Source: Pseudomonas capsici
GTDB taxonomy: Bacteria > Pseudomonadota > Gammaproteobacteria > Pseudomonadales > Pseudomonadaceae
Direction of reading: 5' to 3'
DNA: 64,000 nt
Assembly (NCBI RefSeq): GCF_017165765.1
Contig: NZ_JAFGZD010000011.1
Coordinates: forward strand, 1 to 64,000
A program made the position numbers and the translations under genes. The notes under the pieces were generated by a model. That model was not told the DNA's origin. It did no database searches and saw nothing but the letters and a program-made list of their open reading frames with translations. This document shows, piece by piece, positions 45,501 through 54,053 of the stretch (position 1 is its first letter; the number at the start of each line of letters is the position of its first letter).

Positions 45501-46193
45501 CAACACCAGGCGCAGCACAGCGATATCACCGATAACGAACAACTGAGCGCCGCCCTGCTCCAGGTTCAGAGCGAATGTGAAGTCAGCGAACAACACTGCG
45601 CCGACCTGCGCGCCCGGCTGAGCGAAGACGAACAGCGGCGTAATGCCAATAGCGAACTGCAGGAACGGATTGCCCGGGCCACCGGTGAGTATCAACGCTG
45701 GGGCCGTCTGGCGGCACTGATCGGTTCGGCCGAAGGCGACAAGTTCCGCAAGATTGCCCAGGCCTACAACCTCGACCTGCTGGTGCATCACGCCAACGCC
45801 CAGCTCAGGCAACTGGTACGCCGCTATCGCCTCAAGCGCGGCGGCAGCATGCTTGGCCTGCTGGTACTGGATACGGAAATGGGCGACGAACTGCGCTCGG
45901 TGCATTCGCTATCGGGCGGCGAAACCTTCCTCGTCTCCCTGGCCCTGGCCTTGGGACTGGCTTCGATGGCGTCGAGCACACTGCGCATCGAATCGCTGTT
46001 CATCGACGAAGGCTTCGGCAGCCTGGACCCCGAATCCCTGCAACTGGCCATGGACGCCCTGGATGGCCTGCAAGCCCAGGGACGCAAGGTTGGCGTGATC
46101 TCCCACGTCCAGGAAATGCATGAACGGATTCCGGTGCAGATCAAGGTGCGTCGACAGGGGAACGGGTTGAGTACGATAGAGGTTGGGGAGTGA
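42549..46193 (+). CDS. sbcC: Exonuclease subunit SbcC (Rad50 homologue)
   Basis: SMC-like ATPase of 1,214 residues. Walker A is GPTGAGKSTLLDAL near residues 37-50. Two long Gln/Glu/Ala-rich coiled-coil arms flank the zinc hook CPVC at 605-608. The C-terminal head has LSGGETFLVSLALALG and the Walker B LFIDEGFGSLD. It works with SbcD. Its stop abuts the stop of the convergent lipoprotein gene with no spacer. Confidence 0.96.
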   Translation: MKILAIRLKNLASLAGPFELDFTAEPLASAGLFAITGPTGAGKSTLLDALCLALFGAIPRLSNIGQSKVPDVEGEITTSDPRTLLRRGTGSGYAEVDFVGIDQRRYRARWETNRARDNAAKKLQASRQTLTDLDSEQILSNQSKREFEQLIEQRLGLNFEQFTRAVMLAQSEFSAFLKADDKERSELLEKLTNTAIYSQLGRRAYSKSKEAEEALKALNAQAGNITPLEPEQRAELEQNLSEAQQQHKAHQARLRQLELKQQWLTELHRLRDEQSSASESLNSAQQDWDNQQGQRQTLGQLERLGPQRHLFARRIALNAQLTPLAERIGQHQARETTLQAQQQQLESARSSAHARLLEAQQQQNDAKPLLQRAFESQNTLNHLTQELARIVALQQQADQSCAQGQSQLDTLRAQQQQVAERLERIALQLEHSTELAPLAQAWSAWRDRLKSLTLTANRLKHGQDELPALQQRAADADQQLHQQRNELEVLYREADCEAEAVTEQTQLLGSLLQDNRKQQRAFEELARLWASQQEIDKQLLALAQQQHDAQQEREKLNAEGIQTRDDLKVAEQTLSVTQQLLERQRLARSASVEELREQLQDDQPCPVCGSVEHPWHQPEALLQSLTRHDETEQAGAQKAVDELKEKYNQLREQVGGVIARQKELIRQQERLALQQQELDPDLQAHPLGAQLLDRDAAQRDGWLKQQLNQLNEVISRDEQRQNALLSLQKDAARLQQQVQAAHEASQTAARHVTDQIKQLEADRERLEEELTALATLVSPELLDSLRNDASATVMQLEQRVTQRLDQLEQQGEEQEEQRERQQRIEKEQDAQQNRVQRQTELTEQVQTLSQQQQASQQVLSELLGSHADAQQWQQALEQAVEQARHAENSAGQTLQDVHNQRVQLGAELKADQQQLQALEQESGQLDGQIGEWRSSHPEVDDAALEDLLTYDDARIDQLRQQLSRSEKALEQARVLLQEREQRLQQHQAQHSDITDNEQLSAALLQVQSECEVSEQHCADLRARLSEDEQRRNANSELQERIARATGEYQRWGRLAALIGSAEGDKFRKIAQAYNLDLLVHHANAQLRQLVRRYRLKRGGSMLGLLVLDTEMGDELRSVHSLSGGETFLVSLALALGLASMASSTLRIESLFIDEGFGSLDPESLQLAMDALDGLQAQGRKVGVISHVQEMHERIPVQIKVRRQGNGLSTIEVGE

Positions 46194-46907
46194 CTATTCG
46201 CGAAGTGACAACACTTCGGCATATCTATCAATCTTGTTACGCACTTCTTTCGTGATGGACTTCCAGTCCTTCAGGAGGTCATAGGAGAAAAAAGATTGAA
46301 TGAGCAGCCCTGACTGGTTGTAGAAAGATGTTCTGCACGTGCCGTTTTTTCTGGAAGGGTCGTTTAACCAGACAACCCTGCAGAAAAACTCTGTCGGGGG
46401 TGTGGTGTTGTCTGATTCCCGGGCTTGGTAAATAAAATTACGGGAGAAGTCTGTAGAAGACGGGGCGTTTACAGGGTATTCGATCAAGTCCAGGTCTGTG
46501 CGCTCGACTGGCGCGTCTGTCTTTTCAAAAGACAACATGCTCTCCATCCGGGCAGGGTTCCCCCGCGCGGAGATCTCTGTCCTGATCATGTGCTGTTCCC
46601 CTTTGCCTGCCGGCCCCGTTCTGGGTGGGGTAAAGAGCAAGCCCATGTTGAGGTGCAAGGTCAGCATGTCAGCCTTTGCGGTTTGAATGGTGTCAGCCGT
46701 ATACACATCGAACACAACATCCGCAGGCACACGAAAAGTCGAGTTTGCGACCTGGATCGTGTTCGGTTGACCCTCGGTAATACCGTGGGCAGCACGGTAC
46801 TCGGGGGTATTGACCTTGGGAGCTTCCTTGTTGCAGGCGGCAAGAAAGAAGAACAGGGGCAAGAGAGCGAGGCTGCGGCAAGCCCTTGCATAGGCGTCGT
46901 GAGTCAC
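46194..46907 (-). CDS. Putative lipoprotein, unknown function
   Basis: A 237-residue protein with a lipoprotein signal (LLPLFFFLAAC, lipidated Cys25) and no recognised domain. The GTG start at 46907 follows AAGGGA. Codon use is less GC-biased than in sbcC. The protein resembles polymorphic-toxin or secretion-associated accessory lipoproteins only in general features, so no function is claimed. Confidence 0.75.
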   Translation of the reverse strand: MTHDAYARACRSLALLPLFFFLAACNKEAPKVNTPEYRAAHGITEGQPNTIQVANSTFRVPADVVFDVYTADTIQTAKADMLTLHLNMGLLFTPPRTGPAGKGEQHMIRTEISARGNPARMESMLSFEKTDAPVERTDLDLIEYPVNAPSSTDFSRNFIYQARESDNTTPPTEFFCRVVWLNDPSRKNGTCRTSFYNQSGLLIQSFFSYDLLKDWKSITKEVRNKIDRYAEVLSLRE

Positions 46908-46970
46908 AGAAATCCCTTCAGCGTGATGGCTTGGTGATTCTGTATTGAAATCAGGCCGCAGTGCAAAAAT

Positions 46971-47024
46971 CTTCGCGAATGAATTGGCTCCTGCTCTGTC
47001 GCAGAAGCGAATTCATTCGCGAAC
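46971..47024. repeat. REPIN: inverted pair of GAATTCATTCGCGAA-type REPs
   Basis: CTTCGCGAATGAATTGGCTC begins at 46971 and GCAGAAGCGAATTCATTCGC at 47001 is its near inverted copy. The pair is about 54 bases long with a 6-base centre. It lies in the gap between the lipoprotein gene and the small membrane protein gene. Confidence 0.75.
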
Positions 47025-47032
47025 AATCCGAA

Positions 47033-47212
47033 TCACGACGCTCGTTCCTGTGGGGCCGCAGCCACGACCACCGAAGGCGCAGCCGACTCATAAGCACGGG
47101 TTTTAAGTTGTGGATGCAGGCTGGTGATGGTCACCACGGCAATGAAAACGACATAAAGCGAAATCGCGATATACGCGCCCTGTCTGATTGAACCGAGAAT
47201 GGCAGTGGCCAT
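47033..47212 (-). CDS. Small single-pass membrane protein
   Basis: A 59-residue protein, MATAILGSIRQGAYIAISLY onward, with one hydrophobic helix (about residues 13-31) and a polar Ala/Val-rich tail. The ATG is preceded by GGAG at nine bases. Codon use fits a real gene and the reading frame is closed by TGA at 47033. I know of no function. Its last codons lie next to the REPIN. Confidence 0.65.
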   Translation of the reverse strand: MATAILGSIRQGAYIAISLYVVFIAVVTITSLHPQLKTRAYESAAPSVVVAAAPQERAS

Positions 47213-47285
47213 GTTTACAACTCCATAGTGTTTTGCATGGCCGACAGGATCGTCGATATCCGCAGTATTGAGAAACCACGGTTAT

Positions 47286-47308
47286 GCATAGCCACTATGC
47301 GTTTTTTT
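47286..47308 (+). other. Short hairpin followed by T-run
   Basis: GCATAG-CCA-CTATGC plus seven T resembles a weak plus-strand terminator, but no plus-strand gene precedes it within 1 kb. It may be part of the control region of the small membrane protein gene on the other strand. Confidence 0.3.
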
Positions 47309-47353
47309 GATGAGTGAAGTATAAAACTTCAACGCATGACCAATAACCAGGCA

Positions 47354-47390
47354 TAAAAAATCCCCCGCTACTCATTAAGTAACGAGGGAT
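47354..47390 (-). terminator. Terminator of the small secreted protein gene
   Basis: On the minus strand ATCCCTCGTTAC pairs with GTAGCGGGGGAT (two G-U pairs) around a 7-base loop and runs into six T. It is about 100 bases after the stop at 47492. Confidence 0.75.
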
Positions 47391-47491
47391 CCGGTATAAG
47401 CCCAGTCCACAGTAGATGCATGGTCTGCCACGCAATGGGCAGTGGTCGCAAAAACCTGTGTGAGCCTGTGAAAACCTTGGGGAGTCAGTGC

Positions 47492-47674
47492 TTACTGCGC
47501 AGTCTTGTGATCCAGCGCGGCATAGAAGTTGGCACTCTGTTGCAGGTACTTGGGCGTGTAAGTCTGGGTAGCGTGGGCTTTTTTGTCGGTCACTTCAACA
47601 CTGGCGCTGGCGGGAAGAACAACCGATGCCGAAATAGCCGATGCTGCAATGATGGAAAAGATATTGAAGTTCAT
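47492..47674 (-). CDS. Small secreted protein
   Basis: A 60-residue precursor with a Sec signal peptide (cleavage expected after PASASV-like residues near 25), leaving a mature peptide of about 35 residues (VEVTDKKAHATQTYTPKYLQ). It resembles the short DUF-type exported proteins frequent in pseudomonads. The function is unknown. It has its own downstream terminator, so it is probably a monocistronic, well-expressed gene. Confidence 0.7.
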   Translation of the reverse strand: MNFNIFSIIAASAISASVVLPASASVEVTDKKAHATQTYTPKYLQQSANFYAALDHKTAQ

Positions 47675-47816
47675 GTCGTCAACCCTCGGTGGTCTTTTAT
47701 ATATGCACGCTTGGATTCAAGTGGTGGCCGCTGTGGCCTTGACTCAAACTTACGCCCGAGGCTGCTCATTCAAAAATCTTTTATGCCACTAACGCATATC
47801 ATCTGGATTAATAGTT

Positions 47817-47847
47817 GCTCAAGCCCGCGCAAACCGCAGGCTTGAGC
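47817..47847 (-). terminator. Hairpin after the lactonase-like gene
   Basis: GCTCAAGCC and GGCTTGAGC form a perfect 9-bp stem around a GC-rich loop, 12 bases after the stop. The downstream T-run is poor, so termination strength is uncertain. Confidence 0.5.
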
Positions 47848-47858
47848 CTTGGCGACGA

Positions 47859-49031
47859 TCAATCGTCGGTCAGGAAATGCAGATCCGAAGGTGAATCGAA
47901 ATCGACTTTCTGCACCGTTTCACCCAGCATTCCGGTTTGAGGATCACGGCGAACCGTGACGATCTGGTTGCTCTTCTGGTTGGCGATCAGCATGAACTGA
48001 CCACTGGGATCGAAGCTGAATTCCCGTGGTTCCGTACCTTCCACTGAACGACGTTGCAGCTCCTCAAGCTTGCCGGTGGTCGGGTCGATCCGAAAAACCA
48101 GCAACTGATTGGCCTCGCCACGGTTGGCGACATAAAGAAAGCGGCCATCGGGCGACGCATGCAGACCACCGGCACCATTGCGCTGCTGCACGCCCTGGTT
48201 TTTCAGATCGACCAGTTGAGTCTGTTTGAACTCGCCATCCAGGTAATCGAACACCGCGACCTGAGCCGACATTTCCAGCACCAGCCAGGCATGCTTGCCC
48301 TCGCGGCTGAACAGGATATGCCGAGGCCCGCTACCGCCTGGCAACTGCACCGAAGGCGTACTGGCTGGCTGCAGGGGCCTGGCCTGACTGGCGTCGTAGC
48401 TGTACACGAACAACTTGTCGGCTCCCAGATCGGCAGCAACCACGTACTTGCCCTCAGGCGTCGGTACCGCCGCATGCACATGGGAAGACATCTGCCGCTC
48501 CGGATTCACCTGACTGGCAACATTCGGCCCGGCCGATTGCACGACGTCCTGAAGCTTGCCGTCCCTGCCAACCGGCAATACCGCCAGAGATCCGCCAGGA
48601 TCGGGCTGCACGGCATAGTTGGAAACGAACAGATAACGCCCATCAGGGCTCAGGCTCGAATGAGTCGGTTCGTCGCCCCTGCTCTTGACCTGATTGAGCG
48701 GCGTCACCTGATGAGTCTTGGGTGCGATGGCAAAACTGCTGACCTTGCCTACCACATCGCTCTGCCCCGGACCGTTCTCGTTGACCGCATACAAGTAACG
48801 CCCGTCTTTGGACAGGGTCAGCCAGGAAGGGTTTTCAGCACGAATCACCTGACGCGGGGCGGGATCGATCTTGCCGGTCTGGCTGTTGAAGCCGAAACGG
48901 TAGATGCCTTCACTCTTGCCCTGGGTGTAAGACCCCACCAGCAAATCGGTATCGGACATGGTTTGAGCCTGTACAGGGAAAATGCTGATTGCACTGGCAA
49001 GCGCCAGCCACGGCAAAAATGCAGGAGTCAT
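47859..49031 (-). CDS. Secreted 6-phosphogluconolactonase-like beta-propeller protein
   Basis: A 390-residue protein of the lactonase/YbhE family (seven-bladed propeller) with a Sec signal peptide (1-22, PVQA-Q). Repeated blade motifs include SWLTLSKDGRYLYAVNE, THSSLSPDGRYLFVSNY and LHASPDGRFLYVANR. Cytoplasmic Pgl acts on 6-phosphogluconolactone. Export makes that substrate unlikely here, so the substrate is open. Confidence 0.85.
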   Translation of the reverse strand: MTPAFLPWLALASAISIFPVQAQTMSDTDLLVGSYTQGKSEGIYRFGFNSQTGKIDPAPRQVIRAENPSWLTLSKDGRYLYAVNENGPGQSDVVGKVSSFAIAPKTHQVTPLNQVKSRGDEPTHSSLSPDGRYLFVSNYAVQPDPGGSLAVLPVGRDGKLQDVVQSAGPNVASQVNPERQMSSHVHAAVPTPEGKYVVAADLGADKLFVYSYDASQARPLQPASTPSVQLPGGSGPRHILFSREGKHAWLVLEMSAQVAVFDYLDGEFKQTQLVDLKNQGVQQRNGAGGLHASPDGRFLYVANRGEANQLLVFRIDPTTGKLEELQRRSVEGTEPREFSFDPSGQFMLIANQKSNQIVTVRRDPQTGMLGETVQKVDFDSPSDLHFLTDD

Positions 49032-49124
49032 GGGGGCATTCCTTTTCTTGTTGAAATTATGGGTGCCGTCTTCACGACAGTCAGGGGTATGACAGGCTAT
49101 CGCTCATGGAGTTTTGCGCAAGGC

Positions 49125-49409
49125 TCAATCCAGCTCGCCTTCATCCTCATCGTTCGGGGTGAATGCATCGAGGCAGACGATCCGGTGATCGGCATTGCCA
49201 TCATTGATGACCCAGCTTTGCAGGCTTTCATCGAAGACCGCGGCCTGAATCTGCGCCTGGCTGAAACGCCATACCTTGCGCTCGCGGCCATCCATGCACT
49301 CGATATTCAGGTCATCGGCCAGAGAGAATTCCCAGGCGTGAAGCCCGTCGATTTCCAGCATTGTGGAAGCTTGCAGAGCGGCGAGCAGGGTGGTGGGTGC
49401 GGTTGTCAT
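49125..49409 (-). CDS. Conserved hypothetical protein (Pseudomonas type)
   Basis: A 94-residue acidic protein (MTTAPTTLLAALQASTMLEI, C-terminal DEDEGELD) without signal peptide or membrane segment. It looks like one of the small Pseudomonas-restricted families (possibly DUF5629). It is transcribed toward the lactonase gene, 93 bases away. No function is assigned. Confidence 0.65.
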   Translation of the reverse strand: MTTAPTTLLAALQASTMLEIDGLHAWEFSLADDLNIECMDGRERKVWRFSQAQIQAAVFDESLQSWVINDGNADHRIVCLDAFTPNDEDEGELD

Positions 49410-49583
49410 GAGAATGCATCAGCCTTTGTTAAAAGGCGAATGATAGGACAAAAGGGGCCCCAGGCCGAAATTAAACCGTCAACTTATCGGAAGACTGCAA
49501 GACCTTTATCAGGCCCCTGCTCTTGCCTTGAAGAGACACATGATGTGCGCTGTCAGCATGGTCCTGTTCGATCTTTCTACTAC

Positions 49584-50120
49584 TTACTTGACGGGCTTGA
49601 TCACCCCGTTATCAATCGCAGCCACCTTGTTCATGGGCACTTTGATTTTCTGTCCGGGCGAAGTGATGCTGTCTAGAATGGCCAGCCCGGTCTGATAGTC
49701 GACCACTGCAAGCGAACCCTGCTGAGGCACCTGGGTTCCGCAGAAGTCAGCCGGTATTACAAGTTCAGTGCCTTCCGGGACTCGAGAGAATACAGTCTCC
49801 GTATCAAGTCCCAGCTCATACGAATAACTGTTGTACCATTTATCTCCAGTCCAGAAAATAAGATCCTGCTTGTCTGACGGTGCTGCTTTCAGGGAATAGG
49901 CATCCCAAGGCTCATGACCGTTGACGGCAATAATATTATCAACAGAAATCGTATAAACCTTTCCTTTATAAGCCTTATCCAATATACCAATAGTTCTTTT
50001 CGACACATCGACGGACTTCAGTTCCCCTTCGTATAAAAAACTCACAAGCCCCGACTTCTCCTCAACCCTGAATGTAGAACCCGGTGCAGCCTTTGCAAAA
50101 CTGTCCATTAGATTTTCCAT
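49584..50120 (-). CDS. Hypothetical protein, AT-rich gene
   Basis: A 178-residue predicted soluble beta-rich protein with no recognised domain. The ATG at 50120 has AGGAG eight bases upstream. A longer reading to 50189 would add 23 unconvincing residues. The gene and its 230-base upstream region are visibly richer in A/T and rare codons (ATA, AAA, TTT) than the neighbours, which suggests horizontal acquisition. Confidence 0.6.
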   Translation of the reverse strand: MENLMDSFAKAAPGSTFRVEEKSGLVSFLYEGELKSVDVSKRTIGILDKAYKGKVYTISVDNIIAVNGHEPWDAYSLKAAPSDKQDLIFWTGDKWYNSYSYELGLDTETVFSRVPEGTELVIPADFCGTQVPQQGSLAVVDYQTGLAILDSITSPGQKIKVPMNKVAAIDNGVIKPVK

Positions 50121-50350
50121 TGTGCCATCTCCTATGACACCTCCATTCATTTTTACATTAGCAGCACTTCCTCGGGTCACGAACAACATCGAGCGATATG
50201 GCTAGAACATTTGAATTTAAAACACCCAATGTAAATTCACAGAATAAAGTTCGGAAAATCCTTTTATTGTTTTATTGAGAAAAATCCATATAAAAACAAG
50301 GGGACTTATTCAGATAGTATTTATCCATCCGACATCGGTCCCCCGCACAC

Positions 50351-51964
50351 TCAAAGCCTGAACCGATCCACCGACTGCGAAAGCTGCCCCGCCAGCGCCG
50401 ACAATTCATCGGTCGTCCCGGCAGTCTGGCCAATGACTCTGCTGTTGCCTTCGGACATGCTGGCAATCATTTCCACCTGATGGGCGATTTCGTTGCTGGC
50501 CAGACTTTGTTCGCTGATGGTGCGGCTGATGTCGTTGACCAGTTGGGTCGTGTTCAGTGTGGCATCGAGGATTTCCTTGATAGCGGTTTCGACTTCGGCG
50601 GTAACGGCCATGCCCTTGTCGACCTGAGCAACGCCCGTTTCCATGCTGGTGACGGCTTCGCGGGTGTTTTGCTGGATGCGGGCAACCATGCTGGCAATTT
50701 CCTGGGTGGAGGCGCTGGTGCGTCCGGCCAGGCTTCTCACTTCGTCGGCCACCACGGCAAAGCCACGCCCCTGCTCGCCGGCACGGGCTGCTTCGATGGC
50801 GGCGTTGAGCGCCAGCAGGTTGGTCTGGTCGGCGATGCCCTTGATCACCTGGATGATATTGAAAATGCCCTCGGACTCTTCATCCAGATTGCGGATCACC
50901 TGTGCCGACTGCTGCGACGAACGGGCAATGCCTTCCATATCGCTGACCACCTGATGGATCACGCGACCGCCATTTCGCGCCAGTGCTTCAGCCTGGTTGG
51001 CCATGTTCAGGGCTCGCTCGGCGTGTCGGGTGATTTCTTCGATGCTGGCGGTCATTTCACTGGCCGCTGCGGACATGGTGCTGGCAGCCGAACTCTGCTG
51101 CTGGCTGCTGTCCGCCACTTCATGGCAGCCGCTGCTCAATTGCTGGCTCATACCGGTAACGCCATGAGCATTGCTGCGCACCACCTCGATCATGCTCCGC
51201 AAGTCGCGCTGCATGATTGCCAGGCTGCGGATCAACATGCCTGCCTCATCCTGCTGCCGGGGCTCGACAATGGGTTCGCTCAGGTTGCCATGGGCAATGC
51301 TTTCGGCAATCCGGCTGGCGGTCAGTAATGGCCCCATGATGCTTCGGATAACCCAGAGTCCTTGCACGATCAGCAATATCAGACTGGCAATCAACACCGC
51401 GGCCAGGGTGACGTTGGCGTTGCTGCTGGCTTGCCGGGTTTCTTCGCTGGCCTGTTGCGTGCTGCTTTCAATGGTCTCGCTCAGGCTGGCCATTTCGTCT
51501 TCCAACTGGCTGAACGCCTTGTTGAAAACGCCCAGTTCCCGATGCGCACTTTCGGGGTTGTCGAGCGCCAGAGCGACTATTCTTTCGCCAGCGGCAATAT
51601 AGGTTTCCAGGCTGGGCTTGACCTTGTTCAAGCCCGCCTTGATGACTTCATCCAGCGGCAACTTGAGGTTTTCATCGAGGACTTTACGAAAGAGTGCCGC
51701 ATGTTCGGCAATGGAACTGCGCACCTCTTCTTTGGTGCTGTCGCTCTGCCCCAGACCCACCAGCATCGCCGAAAGCACATCCGCGCGCAGGGCGTCGTGC
51801 ATCATGTCGGCCTCAAGATGGTTACGCAGCGCGGTCATGCTGACCTCGTTGTCTTCCATCGCATCGGCCATCCGGGCATTACCCATATAACTGACCAGAC
51901 TGGTAATCAGGATGGCAATGACGCCGGTCCCCATAAGCAGAAGCAAACGTAGTTTTATAGACAC
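50351..51964 (-). CDS. Methyl-accepting chemotaxis protein
   Basis: A 537-residue transmembrane chemoreceptor. Membrane helix 1 is at about 5-27. A four-helix-bundle-type periplasmic ligand domain (about 30-180) follows, then membrane helix 2 with QGLWVIRSIMGPL, a HAMP domain and the cytoplasmic signalling helix whose conserved tip is EQGRGFAVVADEVRSLAGR. The GTG start at 51964 has GAGGGCGGCAGG upstream; an ATG at 52027 is the alternative. The ligand is unknown. Confidence 0.93.
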   Translation of the reverse strand: MSIKLRLLLLMGTGVIAILITSLVSYMGNARMADAMEDNEVSMTALRNHLEADMMHDALRADVLSAMLVGLGQSDSTKEEVRSSIAEHAALFRKVLDENLKLPLDEVIKAGLNKVKPSLETYIAAGERIVALALDNPESAHRELGVFNKAFSQLEDEMASLSETIESSTQQASEETRQASSNANVTLAAVLIASLILLIVQGLWVIRSIMGPLLTASRIAESIAHGNLSEPIVEPRQQDEAGMLIRSLAIMQRDLRSMIEVVRSNAHGVTGMSQQLSSGCHEVADSSQQQSSAASTMSAAASEMTASIEEITRHAERALNMANQAEALARNGGRVIHQVVSDMEGIARSSQQSAQVIRNLDEESEGIFNIIQVIKGIADQTNLLALNAAIEAARAGEQGRGFAVVADEVRSLAGRTSASTQEIASMVARIQQNTREAVTSMETGVAQVDKGMAVTAEVETAIKEILDATLNTTQLVNDISRTISEQSLASNEIAHQVEMIASMSEGNSRVIGQTAGTTDELSALAGQLSQSVDRFRL

Positions 51965-52128
51965 CCTGCCGCCCTCTTGTGGTCCATCAGATCGAGCAAA
52001 ACGTAGCTCCAGACTGGTTGTCGGCACTTTTATCGGGTTAGTTAAGATTATTTACCGTTTTTTCGCTTCATGGCCTTCCCCAGGTTCGCGCGCCTGTTGA
52101 TCGCTTCTTCACCTGCAGACAGAAACGG

Positions 52129-53421
52129 TCAATGCTTCTCCAGCGCCTGCTCACGCCGCCCCAGCAGAAAACCGCACACACCCCAGCACACCGCCAGCAC
52201 TGCACCGAAGAGCATGGCGGCTGCCGGATGATCGCCCAGCAGGTCGATGGCACGCTTGAGCCAGCCACTGGCCGCATCGCCACCGCGATAGACCACGGTG
52301 TCGATGAAGTTCTTGGCCTTGTACTTCTGCTCGGCAGGCACGACGGCGTAGAGCATCTCGCGTCCCGGCCTGACCAGCGCATATTCGCCCACCCGGCGGA
52401 TGACCATGACCACCACAAATATCGAGAACAGAGGCGCGAACGCCAGCGCCAGGAAGCCCGGCACCATCAACAGCGGCACAGCCACCAGCAACACGCCGAC
52501 ACCAAAGCGCCTGGCAATATGTCCGGTGAGAAAAACCTGAATAATCAGGGACAATGCCTGCACAGTGGCGTCGATCAGGCCGAAGATCCGCGTCTGCTCG
52601 GTGCGATCCGGAAAATACTCGGCCACCAGGCGTGCCTGCTCGAAATACAGAAATGTATTGATGCTCGCCAGCATCAACACAAATAGCGTGATGCCCATCA
52701 GATAGGGCGAACGAAAGGTCTGAGTAGCACCGGCGAATGGATTGCCGCCCAGGGCCTTGTGTCTGGGTGCCGGTTCATCGGTTTGAGACAGCGGCCGCGC
52801 ATCCCGCCAGCGATGCAAACCCGTTGCCGCCGCGGCGCAGGCCAGGAGCAGCAAGGCGCTGATGATCAGCAGTCCGGCATGGCCTACCGGTCGCACCAGC
52901 AAAGCCCCCAGAACCGGACCGGCCAGACCGCCCACGCTTGCCCCTGCGGCGATCAGCGCAAAGGTCCGCCGGGCCTGTGACGCCACCATCACATCGGTCA
53001 GTACGCTCCAGGCCAGGGATATGGCGATCAGGTTGAATACCGACAGCCAGATATAAAAGGCTCGTGCCGCCCAGACGTTGTCCGGCTCCAACCGGAAAAC
53101 GGCGGCAAACACCAGCAGAATGCAGGCGCAACCCACATAGACCCACAGCGCCAGCACCCGACGCGGCATCCGTGAAGCCAGCCAGCCGAACACCGGCAGC
53201 ATGACCAGCGTCGCAAGAAAGGTTCCGGTGAACAGCCATTGCAGGTTGTCCACGCCACCGGCAATCCCCATGGTTTCCCGCACGGGCCGCAACATGAAAT
53301 AGCCGGTAAACAGCGTGAAGAACATCAGCAGGCCGACAATGACCGGCTGCACCTCATCCTGCCCGACATTGAAAAGCCGGGAGACAGTGCGCATCAGCGG
53401 CGTAGCGGGCTTGCCCGGCAT
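52129..53421 (-). CDS. MFS protein of the NTP/NDP-exchange-transporter-like group
   Basis: A 430-residue, roughly twelve-helix membrane protein. The N-terminal VGLLMFFTLFTGYFMLRPVR and the QKYKAKNFIDTVVYRGGDA segment are typical of COG3202/ATP-ADP-translocase-like MFS proteins of free-living bacteria. Their substrate is not known to be ATP. I chose ATG 53421 for its AGGAG ribosome site over the ATG at 53448. It lies 51 bases after a START-like gene and may be co-transcribed. Confidence 0.82.
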   Translation of the reverse strand: MPGKPATPLMRTVSRLFNVGQDEVQPVIVGLLMFFTLFTGYFMLRPVRETMGIAGGVDNLQWLFTGTFLATLVMLPVFGWLASRMPRRVLALWVYVGCACILLVFAAVFRLEPDNVWAARAFYIWLSVFNLIAISLAWSVLTDVMVASQARRTFALIAAGASVGGLAGPVLGALLVRPVGHAGLLIISALLLLACAAAATGLHRWRDARPLSQTDEPAPRHKALGGNPFAGATQTFRSPYLMGITLFVLMLASINTFLYFEQARLVAEYFPDRTEQTRIFGLIDATVQALSLIIQVFLTGHIARRFGVGVLLVAVPLLMVPGFLALAFAPLFSIFVVVMVIRRVGEYALVRPGREMLYAVVPAEQKYKAKNFIDTVVYRGGDAASGWLKRAIDLLGDHPAAAMLFGAVLAVCWGVCGFLLGRREQALEKH

Positions 53422-53472
53422 GGTGGCTCCTGGTGAGGTGAACCGCATACGACCCTTGGAGTAAAGCCTATT

Positions 53473-53931
53473 TCAATCCCTGGACCGCAAATACTCTGCC
53501 ATCGCAGCAAAACGCCGACGGGTTTCGTATTCGAACAGGCGGTTGACCAGAGGATCGAGCACTCGCCCCAACCAGCGTGGACGCATCTGGAGACGGAAGG
53601 TGTAGATCAGCTCCGAGCGAGAATCATCAAGGTCGCGGTGCTGCATCGATGCGGCCCAGCTCTCGAACCAGCCAGCAGGTTCCACCAGCACGGCAGCCGC
53701 AACCCTGCCCGGCTGATAATTCACAAAACGGGTGCGCATGGCAAACATGCGTTTCCAGCCACGCCCCTGATTGAAAGTGATCGCCCCGACATAAGGGTGA
53801 CTGCCGCCGCCCTCCACTTCAGCCCGCGACAACAAACTGTCCCAACGCATGCGCACGTCGTGATCGTGAAAGGCCTCAAAGACGTCGGCGGCGCTGGCCG
53901 GCATGATCATCCTGATTCGGTTTTGCCGCAT
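53473..53931 (-). CDS. SRPBCC (START/Bet v1-like) family protein
   Basis: A 152-residue soluble protein with the helix-grip pattern: MIMPASAADVFEAFHDHDVR at the start, beta strands in the middle and the long C-terminal helix with RLFEYETRRRFAAMAEYL. Such proteins bind hydrophobic ligands or act as cyclases. The ATG at 53931 is chosen because AGGAG lies seven bases ahead; 53946 is an alternative. Confidence 0.8.
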   Translation of the reverse strand: MRQNRIRMIMPASAADVFEAFHDHDVRMRWDSLLSRAEVEGGGSHPYVGAITFNQGRGWKRMFAMRTRFVNYQPGRVAAAVLVEPAGWFESWAASMQHRDLDDSRSELIYTFRLQMRPRWLGRVLDPLVNRLFEYETRRRFAAMAEYLRSRD

Positions 53932-53946
53932 TTTCTGCTCCTGCAT

Positions 53947-53998
53947 AGAGGCGGCTTGCCGGCGACAGTGTGAAAGTCGCCAGCAAGCTGCCTCCCAC
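53947..53998. repeat. REPIN: GAGGCGGCTTGCCGGCGAC inverted pair
   Basis: GAGGCGGCTTGCCGGCGAC at about 53949 and GTCGCCAGCAAGCTGCCTCC at about 53977 are near inverted copies around AGTGTGAAA. It sits just upstream of the START-like gene. Confidence 0.7.
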
Positions 53999-54053
53999 CA
54001 AGTCATTCAATGACCTTGACTGATCGGCATGATTCTACACAGGCTGTGAATCA

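Noticed and set aside
47213..47308. A plus-strand small RNA ending at the GCATAG hairpin.
   Set aside because: No promoter is evident on the plus strand and the stem is only six base pairs; kept only as a weak hairpin feature.
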